The notes below the pieces were generated by a model. That model saw nothing but the letters and a program-made list of their open reading frames with translations, ran no database searches and was not told the DNA's origin. A program made the translations under genes and the position numbers. From Candidatus Hydrogenedentota bacterium (lineage in GTDB: Bacteria > Hydrogenedentota > Hydrogenedentia > Hydrogenedentales > JAGMZX01), in contig JAKQEQ010000153.1 in NCBI GenBank assembly GCA_029556545.1, positions 1 through 64,000 of the forward strand: a stretch of 64,000 nucleotides of DNA. Reading direction: 5' to 3'. Below, piece after piece: positions 43,321 to 52,564 of the stretch; the stretch's first letter is position 1; every line of letters begins with the position of its first letter.

Positions 43321-43345
43321 GCGAGTACGAGTACGAGTACGAGAA
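43321..43345. repeat. GAGTAC hexamer repeat
   Basis: Three perfect GAGTAC units plus a partial one lie between the GntP gene and the caspase-like gene. This is a simple microsatellite-like tract in noncoding DNA. Confidence 0.85.
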
Positions 43346-43411
43346 GTCGTCGGATTGCCACGGTCGCTTATCATGGACGTATCATCGCTGATTCGCGGGG
43401 TCAATGGAAAT

Positions 43412-44752
43412 CTATGTGCTGATAATCACGCTCAGCGCCCAGACGGCGATGGCCGCGGTGACGCCCTGCGCGAGGGTGCCGAGGGTCTGAAGCCGGTAGC
43501 CTTGGGGTACGCTCCAGCCGGACAACTGGGTCACGACCCAAAAATAGCTGTCGTTCGCGTGGCTCACGACCATCGAGCCCGCGCCGATGGCGACGACGGC
43601 CAGGGCGCGGCCGGCGGGCGCATCGAGTCCGAGCGGTTCGAGCAGGGGCGCGACAATGCTCGCCGTGGTCAGGATGGCGACGGTCGAGGAACCTTGCGCG
43701 GTCTTGAGCGCCGCCGCGACGAGGAAGGGCAGCCAGAGGCCGAGTTGCGCGCCGCCGAGGCGATCCTGGACGACGCCGGCGATGCCGCTGGTCTCGATCA
43801 CCTTGCCGAACGCGCCGCCGGCCCCGGTCACAACGATGATGACCGCGGCGGCCACAACAGCCTCCCCGACCCAGCCCTGCACCGAGTAGCGTCCCGGTTC
43901 CCGCCGCGCGGGCAGCGTGCACGCCATCAGGACGCCCAACAGCAGCGCGACGGCGGGATGGCCGATGAATTGCACGAAGACGGCGAACTGTCCGTCGCCG
44001 AAGGGCTGGGAGGGCAGACTCGCGGCGGATTTCATGACGATGAGCGCCAGGGGGACGACGATGGGCAACGCCGCGCGGCCCGCCGAGGGCGCGTCGGCGG
44101 GAGTTTCCGGGGTATCGTGCGGCGCGTCGGACGCGGCGTCAGGGGCGACACGCGGCGCATAGCAGACCGCGAAGGCCCAACCGGCCAGCAGCGTCACCGC
44201 GCTGACGATCAGCCCGAGCAAGATGACCAGTCCGAGGTCCGCGCGCAGGATGCCCGCCGCCGCGACCGGGCCGGGTGTGGGCGGCACCATCGTATGCGTG
44301 GCGTACAGCCCGAGACTGAGCGCGATCGCGGCCGCCGCCGTTGAAGCGCCGGTCTTGTGCGCAAGGGCGCGGCCCAGCGGCGCGAGGATCACGAACCCCG
44401 AGTCGCAAAACACGGGCACGCTGACAACATAGCCCATAACGCCCATCGCCAGCGGCGCGTTGCCGCGCCCCGTGAGGCGAAGCACGCTCTCCGCCAAGCG
44501 ATAGGCCCCGCCGGAACGTTCGAGGAAGACGCCGATGATCGCGCCGGCAAGGATCACGATGCCGATCTTGGAAATGGTGTCTCCGAATCCCGAATTGACC
44601 GCATCGACCACTTGCTGCAACGAGAGCGTGCCGCAGAGGACGCCATAGCCAAATGCGGCCACGATGAGCGCGAGAAAGGGATGGAGCTTCAGCACCGTGG
44701 TGGCGACGATGATGAAGGCCACGGCGCATACGAGCAGCGCAATGAGTGCCAT
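43412..44752 (-). CDS. GntP-family gluconate/organic-acid permease
   Basis: The 446-residue product is almost wholly hydrophobic with ~12 membrane segments. GntP hallmarks are present: KLHPFLALIVAAFGYGVLCG, GIVILAGAIIGVFLERSGGA, VSVPVFCDSGFVILAPLGRALA, HTMVPPTPGPVAAAGILRADLG and LKTAQGSSTVAILTTASI. These are proton symporters for gluconate or related sugar acids. A GGGAG site precedes the ATG. The neighbouring gene at 44841 is unrelated. Exact substrate is unknown. Confidence 0.9.
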   Translation of the reverse strand: MALIALLVCAVAFIIVATTVLKLHPFLALIVAAFGYGVLCGTLSLQQVVDAVNSGFGDTISKIGIVILAGAIIGVFLERSGGAYRLAESVLRLTGRGNAPLAMGVMGYVVSVPVFCDSGFVILAPLGRALAHKTGASTAAAAIALSLGLYATHTMVPPTPGPVAAAGILRADLGLVILLGLIVSAVTLLAGWAFAVCYAPRVAPDAASDAPHDTPETPADAPSAGRAALPIVVPLALIVMKSAASLPSQPFGDGQFAVFVQFIGHPAVALLLGVLMACTLPARREPGRYSVQGWVGEAVVAAAVIIVVTGAGGAFGKVIETSGIAGVVQDRLGGAQLGLWLPFLVAAALKTAQGSSTVAILTTASIVAPLLEPLGLDAPAGRALAVVAIGAGSMVVSHANDSYFWVVTQLSGWSVPQGYRLQTLGTLAQGVTAAIAVWALSVIIST

Positions 44753-44840
44753 GAGGTCTCCCGGTCCGGCAAGTACATAGTACGGGCTTGAGCCCGTATC
44801 CGGCGCCCTGAAGGGTGCGCTTCGTACCCAGAGAACCGAC

Positions 44841-46061
44841 TTACTGCACGAGGCTCGAAAGCTGGAGGATGGGCATGAAGAGGGCGACGACGATGCCGCC
44901 GACCACGATGCCCATCATGCCGATCAGCATGGGCTCGATGATGCTGGTCAGGCTGTCCACGGTCGCGCGCACCTCGGAGTCGTAGAAGTCGCTGATCTTC
45001 ATGAGCATCTGTTCGAGGGCGCCTGTCTTCTCGCCGACGGCGATCATGCGGGTGACCATGGCGGGGAAGACCTCGGAGCGGGCCAGCGGGTCCGCCAAGG
45101 TCTCGCCATTGCGCACGCTGTCGCCGGCCTCGTGCACGGCGCGGGCGTAGACCTCGTTGCCGGCGGTCCGCTCGACGATTTCGAGGGCCTGGAGGATGGG
45201 CACGCCACTGCGTGTCAGTGTGCTGAGGGTGCGCGTGACGCGGCTGATCGAGACCTTGCTCAGCAGCTTGCCGAAGACGGGCAAGCGGAGCTTGAGCGCA
45301 TCGAGGTTGTAGCGGCCCGTGGCCGTACGCGCGTACATGCGCAGGAAGACCACGATACCGACGATCGCGCCGATGATCACGAGCCACGAGATCGGGGTGC
45401 GCAGGAAATTGCTCACGTTGATCAGAATCTGGGTCGGCGCGGGCAGGTCGCGCCCGAAGCTCGCGAAAATCTCGGCGAATTGCGGCACGACCCAGATGAT
45501 CAGACCGGAAGCGATCAGGATGATCATGCTGAAGGCGACAATAGGATACGTCATCGCCGATTTGATGCGCCGTTTCAGTTCCTCGGTGGCCTCGAGGTAA
45601 TCCGCCAACTGCATGAGCACGCCATCGAGGTCGCCGCCGGCTTCACCGGCGCGCACCATGCTCACGTACAGGTCCGGAAATGCGCGCGGGAACTTGCGCA
45701 ACGCGTCCGAGAAGGTTTCGCCGGACTCGACGTCTTGCCCCACATTCGTGATGACCCCGGCGAAGTTCACGTCGTCCGTCTGATCCGAAAGGATGTCCAA
45801 CCCCTGCAGCAACGGCAGACCGGCACTGACAATGGTCGAGAGTTGGCGCGTGAAAACGAGGAGGTCCGCGGTCTTCACCCGTTTGTTGAGTCGCGCCCCT
45901 CCTCCACCGAGGGAGAAGAGGCCTCGCGATTCGGTCAGTGCGTCCACCTGCAGGCCCCGCGATTGCAGCGCCTGCGTGGCGGCTTGCCGGTTATCGGCGG
46001 TAATGCTCCCGGATTGCTTGGCGCCGTTGGCGGCGCGCGCCGTATACTTGAACGTAGGCAT
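44841..46061 (-). CDS. Type IV pilus/type II secretion inner-membrane platform protein (PilC/GspF)
   Basis: The 406-residue product begins MPTFKYTARAANGAKQSGSI and has two T2SF domains: FTRQLSTIVSAGLPLLQGLDIL, and later LSTLTRSGVPILQALEIVE. SIIEPMLIGMMGIVVGGIVVALFMPI lies at the end. Three membrane segments are visible. The protein forms the inner-membrane platform on which PilB or GspE ATPases act. No other pilus or secretion gene is adjacent, so it depends on distant partners. AGGAGAG precedes the ATG at 46061. Confidence 0.92.
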   Translation of the reverse strand: MPTFKYTARAANGAKQSGSITADNRQAATQALQSRGLQVDALTESRGLFSLGGGGARLNKRVKTADLLVFTRQLSTIVSAGLPLLQGLDILSDQTDDVNFAGVITNVGQDVESGETFSDALRKFPRAFPDLYVSMVRAGEAGGDLDGVLMQLADYLEATEELKRRIKSAMTYPIVAFSMIILIASGLIIWVVPQFAEIFASFGRDLPAPTQILINVSNFLRTPISWLVIIGAIVGIVVFLRMYARTATGRYNLDALKLRLPVFGKLLSKVSISRVTRTLSTLTRSGVPILQALEIVERTAGNEVYARAVHEAGDSVRNGETLADPLARSEVFPAMVTRMIAVGEKTGALEQMLMKISDFYDSEVRATVDSLTSIIEPMLIGMMGIVVGGIVVALFMPILQLSSLVQ

Positions 46062-46456
46062 ATGCTGGCTCTCCTGCTTCCCATTCCCTCGCCACAGTAT
46101 AAGCACAATGGTCGATTATGACAAGTATCCTGTTTCCGGCGGGCGCGCCCCCGTCAAAGACCATGGAAACCGAGGAGCGAGGCGGCCCGCGACGACGTCC
46201 GCGCGGCGGAAACGCAATCGGGCCCGCTTGGGACCGACGCGCCGAAGGGGGTTTGGCGTCAGGTACGGTTCTCTTTCCCGCACGGCGTCGTTCGCAGGCC
46301 GCCACTATGGCAAAGAGAGCAAGCGTTATGCCAAGAGGGCGCGTCCCGCGAGAAGGCCGTACAATGCGGGCGTTGAGGAGGTGGGGGAAACAAGACGCCT
46401 CCCCGCCGGTCGTCAAATCGCCTGTTTTCCGGCAGTTTCCGCCAGTGGTTCGGCGG
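46062..46456. other. Intergenic region, nothing recognised
   Basis: About 395 bases lie between the flippase-like gene and the PilC/GspF gene, both on the minus strand. Overlapping open frames exist on both strands but none has a ribosome site or recognisable content. It should contain the PilC promoter. Confidence 0.5.
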
Positions 46457-47647
46457 TTACTCGGCGGTTTCCGGCGCTTCGGCCTCCTCGGCTTCGCGCC
46501 GCAATTGAAACAGCCCCAATTGCTCGCGGTACAGGCAGAACAGGCCCACCGCGAAGACCGGGAACACGTTGATGAGGTGCGCCACGATGGCCACGGCCAA
46601 TCCCAGGCCCTTTGCCGTCGCGAGGCTGTGTTCCGCCGCCGCGCGCGGAATCTCGCCAAGCGCCGCGGCCGCCGGTCCCACGTATAGGGAAGTGAATCCC
46701 GCGACGGCATGGCCCGCGCATTCTCCGAAGGCATAAGTGGCGGTCACGGACGGCATGAGCAGGAGTACGGGAATCGCCACGCCAAAATGAAACTGCCCGA
46801 TGAACCCAGGCGCGCCGGGGACGCTGATGGCGAGCGCCAGGAAGGACACCACGACGAACGGCGCATACCACGGCAGGTCAAGGCCGAACGCCATGCCGAC
46901 CGCGGCATACGTCAACACGAAGACCGCCCACGTAAAGAGAGAGAAGAAGAGGGACTTCGCCATATCGCGCGCCGAGCGGAACACGTGCAGTCCGTCGGCG
47001 AAATGCTGGAGCATTTCATGGACCCGCGCGGCGAGGCGTTGCGAGACCGCGCCGAGCACGGCGTCGGACAGCCCCAACACGAGGCGCTGCCGAACGTACA
47101 GCAGCACGAATGCCCCGACAATCAGCATGATGAACAGCGCCACGCGCACGGCGTAGGTGCTCACCAGGTCCGCCGGGATCACGCCCGCATAGATCGAAGG
47201 GGGCAGGCGGATGTCGTGGGCGGGCCGGAACGCGACCGCTGCGACCAGGATCACCGCCATCAAGCCGAACAGGTCCGTCACGCGGTCCAGGGCCACGAAC
47301 GCCAGCGCGCGGCTGAAATGGAGATTCGCCAGACGCCCGAGGGCCAGTGCGCGCACGGCTTCGCCCGCGCGCGCAGGCAGCACGAAATTCCCAAGAAACC
47401 CAATCTGAGTCGCGCTGAACATGTGCCGGAAGGACACGGGCTTCGCGGTGCGCACGATGTAGCTCCACCGCTGGATGCGCGTCACGAAGGTGACCAGCAC
47501 CCCCGCCACGCTCACCCCGATCCAGCACCAGTTCGCCCGCGAAATGGCTTCGCCCACCGCGCGCCAATCGGTCTCCCGGAAGAGCCACCAGACCAGCGCC
47601 GCGCCGATGACCAGCCCCAGGGTAAACTGCGCCTTCTTGTTTTTCAT
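46457..47647 (-). CDS. Lysylphosphatidylglycerol-synthase-like flippase-domain membrane protein
   Basis: The 396-residue product has ~8 membrane segments. TRIQRWSYIVRTAKPVSFRHMF, QIGFLGNFVLPARAGEAVRAL and ISVPGAPGFIGQFHFGV are typical of the integral-membrane domain shared by UPF0104/AglD-like proteins and the MprF flippase part. No soluble synthase domain is attached. It may move a lipid or glycolipid across the inner membrane, which fits the glycosyltransferases elsewhere in the window. Substrate is unknown. Confidence 0.82.
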   Translation of the reverse strand: MKNKKAQFTLGLVIGAALVWWLFRETDWRAVGEAISRANWCWIGVSVAGVLVTFVTRIQRWSYIVRTAKPVSFRHMFSATQIGFLGNFVLPARAGEAVRALALGRLANLHFSRALAFVALDRVTDLFGLMAVILVAAVAFRPAHDIRLPPSIYAGVIPADLVSTYAVRVALFIMLIVGAFVLLYVRQRLVLGLSDAVLGAVSQRLAARVHEMLQHFADGLHVFRSARDMAKSLFFSLFTWAVFVLTYAAVGMAFGLDLPWYAPFVVVSFLALAISVPGAPGFIGQFHFGVAIPVLLLMPSVTATYAFGECAGHAVAGFTSLYVGPAAAALGEIPRAAAEHSLATAKGLGLAVAIVAHLINVFPVFAVGLFCLYREQLGLFQLRREAEEAEAPETAE

Positions 47648-47709
47648 GCAATCCTTCCCCGCCCGTCAGGCGCGGATTATAGCACGGCGGCGCAACCCCG
47701 GGGGGCGCG

Positions 47710-49833
47710 CTAGAGCGGCGTCAATAGCGCCGCGTGGGCCTCGGTGTATTCCGCGTCCTCATAGACCGTCTGGAACGCGGGCGGCTCGGTGCCCACGAGA
47801 AATGCTTCGCGCCATCCGCCGCCGCGCACGCCGCTTTCCCGCTCGACGTTCACGAAATGCACCCCCTCGGGCACCGGGAAATCGCGCACGGGAAGGCCCT
47901 CGTGCGCGCGAATCATGAATTCGGTCCAAATGGGACAGGCAAGCCGGCCCCCCGTATAGTCGCGCCCCCGGCCCAGCGGGCTGTTGTCGCGGTAGCCCAT
48001 CCAGACGACGGCGGTGAAGTCGGGCGTGTAGCCGCAAAACCAGACGTTGCGGTTCTCGTTGGTGGTGCCTGTCTTGCCGGCGCGCGGCCTGCCGAGCGCG
48101 CGCGATCGCGAGCCCGTGCCGTATTCCGCCGCGCCGCGCAAGAGGTGGGTCATGACATAGGCCACGTTCGCCGGTATGCTGCGTTCGACGCGTTGATCAT
48201 TGTGGTAGTCGTAACGGGTGAGCCCGTCGCGATTCCGAATCTCGGTGATCATTACCGGGTCGTAGCGCACCCCTTCGTTGGCGAAACAGGAATAGGCCAC
48301 ACAGTGATCGAGCACCAGCACGTCCGGCGTGCCCAGGCCGATGGTAAGGCCCACCACGTCGTCAATGGGCGTCGTGATGCCGCAGCGGCGCAGGAGCGAC
48401 CGCACCTCGGGCATGCCGACGCGCTCGACCAGCTTGATCGAGATGATGTTCACGGATTTTTCGAGGGCGCGCCGCAGCGTGACGGGCCCCTCGAACGTGC
48501 CGCTGAAGTTCTGCGGCGTCCACGCCTTTCCCGCCCCATCATAACGCACAAAGGGCGCATCCACCTCGACGCTCGATGGCGTGAGCCCCTTCGAGATGGC
48601 CACGGTCCACACAAACGGCTTGATGCTCGAACCGGGCTGGCGGCGCGCCTGCGTTACGGTGTTGTATTTCTGCTTATCGAAGTCTCGACCGCCCACCATC
48701 GCGCGGATGAACCCGCGGTACGGCTCCCGGTTGTCGATGCACACCAAAGCGCCGCTTACCGGCTGGAATTCCTCTTCCTTGCCCGCCCGCGCAAGCTGCG
48801 CCATGCGTTGTTCGTCAAAGGCTTCGAGGCCGGCGAGCAGCGTTTCCTCGGCGGCGCGCTGCAAGCGCATGTCGATCGTCGTGTGCACCTCGAGCCCGTC
48901 CCCGAAGACCTCGTCCTTGTCCGTCTGGGCCAGGAGAAGGCGTCGCACTTCCTCCGCGAAATACGGCGCCTTGAACCGGTTCGGCCTCCAGAGGCCGTCC
49001 CCGCTCGCGGCCAGCGCCAGCCGTTCCTCGGGCGTCACCACGGAGGCGTCCATGTCCTCCGCCATGGCCGCGTCATACTCGGCTTGGGAGATGAAGCCGT
49101 TCTCGAGCATCTGGCCGAGCACCACGCCCCGGCGCGCCAGGGCGGCCTCGCGATTGGCGAACGGGTTCTGCGAGTTCGGGGCGCGCGTGATGCCGGCGAG
49201 GAGTGCCGCTTCGCCCAAGGTGGTCTCGGCGCAGCTCTTGTTGAAGTATTGATGGGCGGCGGCCTCGACGCCGTACGCGCTGATGCCGAGGAAAATCTGG
49301 TTGAGATAGAGTTCGAGGATTTCGTCCTTGGTGAAATGGCGCTCGACCTGCAGCGCCACGATGGCCTCGCGAATCTTGCGATCAAAGGTGACGTCTTGTC
49401 CGATCTCGAGCGGCTCGACGTTGCGCACCACCTGCATTGTGATCGTGCTCGCCCCCCGCATTCTGCCCGTCTGAAAATAGTACAGCAGCGAGTTCAGAAT
49501 CGCGTCGGGCCGTACCCCCATGTGCTGGTAGAAGATGCCGTCTTCCGTCGCGAGAAACGCTTTTTGCAGGTGCAAGGGGATATCTGTCAAGCGCACCAAC
49601 TGGCGCTGTTCCTCCGAGAACTCGCCCAGTAGCTCGCCGTCCCACGAATAGAGCTTGCTCCCGATCTTCGGACGGAACTCTTCGAGGACCGCGATGACCG
49701 TCTGTGCGTCCTCGAGCACCTTGATAAACACGCTCAGCCCGGCGCCCCATAGCGCGCCCATGACCAGCATGATCAGGAAAAACAGCGCGCCGCAGCCCCG
49801 GCGAAATGTCTCTGGAGCCTGTGTGTCCGACAT
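47710..49833 (-). CDS. Class A penicillin-binding protein (PBP1a-like)
   Basis: The 707-residue bifunctional cell-wall synthase has one N-terminal membrane anchor (~15-38). A GT51 glycosyltransferase domain follows (Glu97 in FLATEDGIFYQHMG; RMRGASTITMQVVRN, Met where Gln is usual in STITQQ). The transpeptidase domain has the S402-x-x-K405 nucleophile in QPGSSIKPF, then SVN and the KTGTT box. The STITM variation is mild. No outer-membrane lipoprotein partner is nearby. It polymerises and cross-links peptidoglycan at the periplasmic face. Confidence 0.93.
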   Translation of the reverse strand: MSDTQAPETFRRGCGALFFLIMLVMGALWGAGLSVFIKVLEDAQTVIAVLEEFRPKIGSKLYSWDGELLGEFSEEQRQLVRLTDIPLHLQKAFLATEDGIFYQHMGVRPDAILNSLLYYFQTGRMRGASTITMQVVRNVEPLEIGQDVTFDRKIREAIVALQVERHFTKDEILELYLNQIFLGISAYGVEAAAHQYFNKSCAETTLGEAALLAGITRAPNSQNPFANREAALARRGVVLGQMLENGFISQAEYDAAMAEDMDASVVTPEERLALAASGDGLWRPNRFKAPYFAEEVRRLLLAQTDKDEVFGDGLEVHTTIDMRLQRAAEETLLAGLEAFDEQRMAQLARAGKEEEFQPVSGALVCIDNREPYRGFIRAMVGGRDFDKQKYNTVTQARRQPGSSIKPFVWTVAISKGLTPSSVEVDAPFVRYDGAGKAWTPQNFSGTFEGPVTLRRALEKSVNIISIKLVERVGMPEVRSLLRRCGITTPIDDVVGLTIGLGTPDVLVLDHCVAYSCFANEGVRYDPVMITEIRNRDGLTRYDYHNDQRVERSIPANVAYVMTHLLRGAAEYGTGSRSRALGRPRAGKTGTTNENRNVWFCGYTPDFTAVVWMGYRDNSPLGRGRDYTGGRLACPIWTEFMIRAHEGLPVRDFPVPEGVHFVNVERESGVRGGGWREAFLVGTEPPAFQTVYEDAEYTEAHAALLTPL

Positions 49834-49922
49834 GATCTCAGCTTATCACTCCGGGCATGCCGCCGCAACGGGCGGGCCTGGTCTTTGGGTAGCAGAGTAA
49901 TCCCGCCGTGCCCGGCAGAGTT

Positions 49923-50309
49923 TCAGGGAAGCCGCGAAGTGCCGGTCAGCGGGACACGCCACCACCGGCACAGCGCGACCTGGGCGGCGAGCGCGCCCAC
50001 GGTGTTCGCGACGATATCCAGCGGATCAAAGGACCGCTCCGGGATGAAATACTGGTGAATTTCGTCGGAGATTCCGTACAGCACGGCGAACGCGAGCGGG
50101 ACCAGCGCCTGGACCGCCGGGCGCGTGGGCCGGCCCGATCGCCGTATACCGCTGGACACCAGGGCCGCGAGCCCGGCGTAGACCACGACATGGGCGAGTT
50201 TGTCCAGGCCCTCGAAACGATAGTCGGTCGGAACCGGCTCCGATTGCGAGGAAACCCAGAAGATGGCGGCGCAATACAGCGCCGTGAACACGTAATAGCG
50301 CGCTTTCAT
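49923..50309 (-). CDS. VanZ-like family membrane protein
   Basis: The 128-residue product has about four membrane segments and the VanZ-like motifs DKLAHVVVYAGLAALV and YGISDEIHQYFIPERSFDPLDIVANTVGA. Relatives are widespread with mostly unknown roles; the founding member gives low-level teicoplanin resistance in enterococci, and resistance should not be inferred here. It begins just downstream of the secreted unknown gene and may be cotranscribed with it. Confidence 0.85.
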   Translation of the reverse strand: MKARYYVFTALYCAAIFWVSSQSEPVPTDYRFEGLDKLAHVVVYAGLAALVSSGIRRSGRPTRPAVQALVPLAFAVLYGISDEIHQYFIPERSFDPLDIVANTVGALAAQVALCRWWRVPLTGTSRLP

Positions 50310-50323
50310 GGCGCCTACCGGTC

Positions 50324-51808
50324 CTACTCGCGGAAGCAGCGGACCGCGCCGCCCCGCACGTTGAGTTGAAAGGCCCAGAGCGTCCCGTCGACGCCCAATC
50401 CGGTCACGTATGCCAGGTCAGGCGTCGCGAGGACGCGCCGCAGCGGCGTCTCCTGGCTGGATACGCGCCCGAGTGCATCGGTCCGAAACAGCAGCGTCGA
50501 TCCGCCGCCGCCCGAGAGCATGTCCGCGAGGAGGAGCAGCGCGTCCGCGGCCTCGCCCAGGCGGATGTCGAGCAGTTCCATCGCCATGTGGAAAGCGCGC
50601 GCGGAATCGAGTATCCACAGGTAGCCCGTCAGCGGCAGCAATTCGTCCGGGTTGCTCAAGTAGAGCTCCGGCGCGATGGTGCGGCGGAGATACCGTTCGC
50701 GACGCGGCCCCGCCCGCGCGAGGAGGGCGTCGCGCCGCAGCGCCAAGTCGGGCCGGGCCGTGAACTGCACGCGCTGGATGATCCTCAGCAATTGGGTCGC
50801 CGCGGCCAACGTAAACTCCGGGGCGGCGGTCTGCCCCACGCGCGGGATAAACTCGCCGGGGTTGGACGTGACCTCCATCGGGAGAGGCGCTATCTCGAGA
50901 ATCGGGCGCGACGTGACCAGCCCGAGCTGCGCCGCGTTCGCGCCGAGCCCGTCCGGGACCAGGACCGCAATTGCCGCGTGCAACTGAGGGGGAAACGCCG
51001 CGAGAAGGCTGCCAAGGCTCTGCAACTGCGCCTCATCGAGCGCGCCGCCGTCGAACAGGAACACGCCGTGCCGCGCATAGAACGGCCCACCGGTACCGGG
51101 CAGGATCACGAACTTCACGAACGCGGGCGGCGGCAGGAATGGGCTCAGCGAGAGCGCCGCTTGAATAGCCGCCTGCAGCCCCGGCGTCCCGGGCGGCGCC
51201 AAGAGCAGGCCCAGTTCCAGCGGCGGGGTGAAGGCTTCCCGAAGCGCCTCCGCGACCGCCTCCATTTGCGGCCCGGCCACCGCCGGCCCCGCGCGATCAA
51301 GCCATGCGAGCGCGCGCCCCAAGCTTTCATAATCCGGCGGCGTCTTGCGCGCCGCCGCCGCGACGGCCTCGAAAGCGAACCGGCACGATGCGGGCGCGCG
51401 CGCCGGTCCCGCTGGTATGCCGCCCTCGCGCAGCGCGAACTCCCAGAATGCCGCGTGCCCCGCCGTGAACGCGCGCGTCGCGAAGAACTCGACGTAGAAC
51501 GCGTGCCAGGCGTTCTCCGTGATCGCCGGGTTGTCGATCTCGCCGATGATCGTCCTGGCCGCCGTCGCGTTCTCCTGCAAGGCGACGCTATCGAAAGCGT
51601 CCCGCAGTTGCGCCGCCTGCTCCGCGGGCAACTCGTCCGTCGGCGTCTTCTCCTCGGGCGCGGCCTCTTCAGGCGGCTTCGCCGCCTCGTCGAGGGTGTC
51701 CGCGGCGGGCGCGTCCGCGGGGGGCTCGGGGACGGTCCCCTGCGCCCAAGCCGCCGCCGCGATGAAAAGCAGCGGCCACGAAAGCCGCCGCCGCAAGTGC
51801 AACCACAT
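50324..51808 (-). CDS. Secreted protein of unknown function
   Basis: The 494-residue product has a signal peptide (LHLRRRLSWPLLFIAAAAWA) and a Pro/Glu/Ala-rich linker (~25-60). Helical repeats and a central alpha/beta stretch follow (VKFVILPGTGGPFYARHGVFLFDGG; LHAAIAVLVPDGLG). Two related segments, NPGEFIPRVG and NPDELLPLTGYLWILDS, suggest an internal duplication. The end forms beta-strands (STLLFRTDALGRVSS, GTLWAFQLNVRGGAVRCF). I do not recognise the family. The ATG at 51808 follows an AGGAA site; the open frame extends further upstream across the divergent perR promoter and is not used there. Confidence 0.68.
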   Translation of the reverse strand: MWLHLRRRLSWPLLFIAAAAWAQGTVPEPPADAPAADTLDEAAKPPEEAAPEEKTPTDELPAEQAAQLRDAFDSVALQENATAARTIIGEIDNPAITENAWHAFYVEFFATRAFTAGHAAFWEFALREGGIPAGPARAPASCRFAFEAVAAAARKTPPDYESLGRALAWLDRAGPAVAGPQMEAVAEALREAFTPPLELGLLLAPPGTPGLQAAIQAALSLSPFLPPPAFVKFVILPGTGGPFYARHGVFLFDGGALDEAQLQSLGSLLAAFPPQLHAAIAVLVPDGLGANAAQLGLVTSRPILEIAPLPMEVTSNPGEFIPRVGQTAAPEFTLAAATQLLRIIQRVQFTARPDLALRRDALLARAGPRRERYLRRTIAPELYLSNPDELLPLTGYLWILDSARAFHMAMELLDIRLGEAADALLLLADMLSGGGGSTLLFRTDALGRVSSQETPLRRVLATPDLAYVTGLGVDGTLWAFQLNVRGGAVRCFRE

Positions 51809-51921
51809 AAGGCGAGTTTCCTGCAAAGACTGCGTCCGCGATACGCTCCTATTATCGGTTCGCACGGCGACGCGCCGCAAGTGCGAGCATTCCGCTCGAT
51901 GTGAGTCCGCAATTCGCCGGC

Positions 51922-51950
51922 TTGACACGCGGCACGAAATAAGATACGCT
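51922..51950 (+). promoter_or_regulatory. Probable perR promoter, TTGACA-N17-TACGCT
   Basis: TTGACA at 51922-51927 and TACGCT at 51945-51950 are 17 bases apart. The AT-rich GGAATTATTCTTAT that follows, next to the start codon, could be part of an autoregulatory Fur/PerR-type operator, but the box is incomplete. Confidence 0.5.
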
Positions 51951-51970
51951 GGCACATAGGAATTATTCTT

Positions 51971-52426
51971 ATGAAACCGGGTCGCGACACCATCGAGCAG
52001 CGCATGCGGACCTTCAACGCCGCCTGCGCGCGGCTGGGTATCAAGATCACGCATCAGCGCATGGAGATATTTCGCGCCGTGATCTCGACGGAGGAACACC
52101 CCGACGCGGAAACGATTCATCGCTGGGTCAAGAAACGGATTCCGACAATTTCCCTTGATACGGTATACCGGAATCTTCGGTTGCTCGCGGAAACCGATCT
52201 CATTGCGATTGTGGGTATGAGCCAGGAGAACCTTCGCTTCGACGGCAACGCCCATCCGCATCATCATTTCGTGTGCGTGCGGTGCGGGATGATCCGGGAC
52301 TTTGCCTCCAACGCGCCGGATTCTCTGCAGACGCCGAAGACGGCGAGGGTCTTCGGCGAACCCTTGTCGGTCCACTTGGAGGTCAAGGGGATATGTACCG
52401 GGTGCCGGGGCGACGTTAGACGATAA
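51971..52426 (+). CDS. perR: Fur-family regulator, PerR-like
   Basis: The 151-residue product has the Fur winged helix (KITHQRMEIFRAVIST, SLDTVYRNLRLLAETDLI) and the metal-site cluster HPHHHFVCVRCGMIRDF. A C-terminal CTGC supplies the second pair of a structural Cys4 zinc site. The catalase gene follows 138 bases downstream, the classic arrangement of peroxide-sensing PerR and its target. Fur or Zur function is less likely given this context. The gene has its own promoter and an AGGAA ribosome site. Confidence 0.85.
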   Translation: MKPGRDTIEQRMRTFNAACARLGIKITHQRMEIFRAVISTEEHPDAETIHRWVKKRIPTISLDTVYRNLRLLAETDLIAIVGMSQENLRFDGNAHPHHHFVCVRCGMIRDFASNAPDSLQTPKTARVFGEPLSVHLEVKGICTGCRGDVRR

Positions 52427-52450
52427 GAGGGGGCTTGGGGGGCGTCAAGG

Positions 52451-52484
52451 ACAAGGAAGGCCGCGATATGGCGGCGGCCCTTGT
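52451..52484. terminator. Hairpin between perR and catalase
   Basis: ACAAGG-AAGGCCGC pairs with GCGGC-GGCCCTTGT around a short loop, with a small internal bulge. No T tract follows. It could terminate or attenuate perR transcription ahead of the catalase gene. Confidence 0.45.
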
Positions 52485-52564
52485 GCGAAGGTGCGGTCTT
52501 GAGCAGTTCAAGGTTCCGGCGTAGCATGGAACGCCACAACCATAACGGCAAGAGGAGTATAGCC

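Noticed and set aside
49923-50309. Glycopeptide resistance from the VanZ-like gene.
   Set aside because: No vanHAX or regulatory genes are present, and VanZ-like proteins are common in bacteria without resistance.
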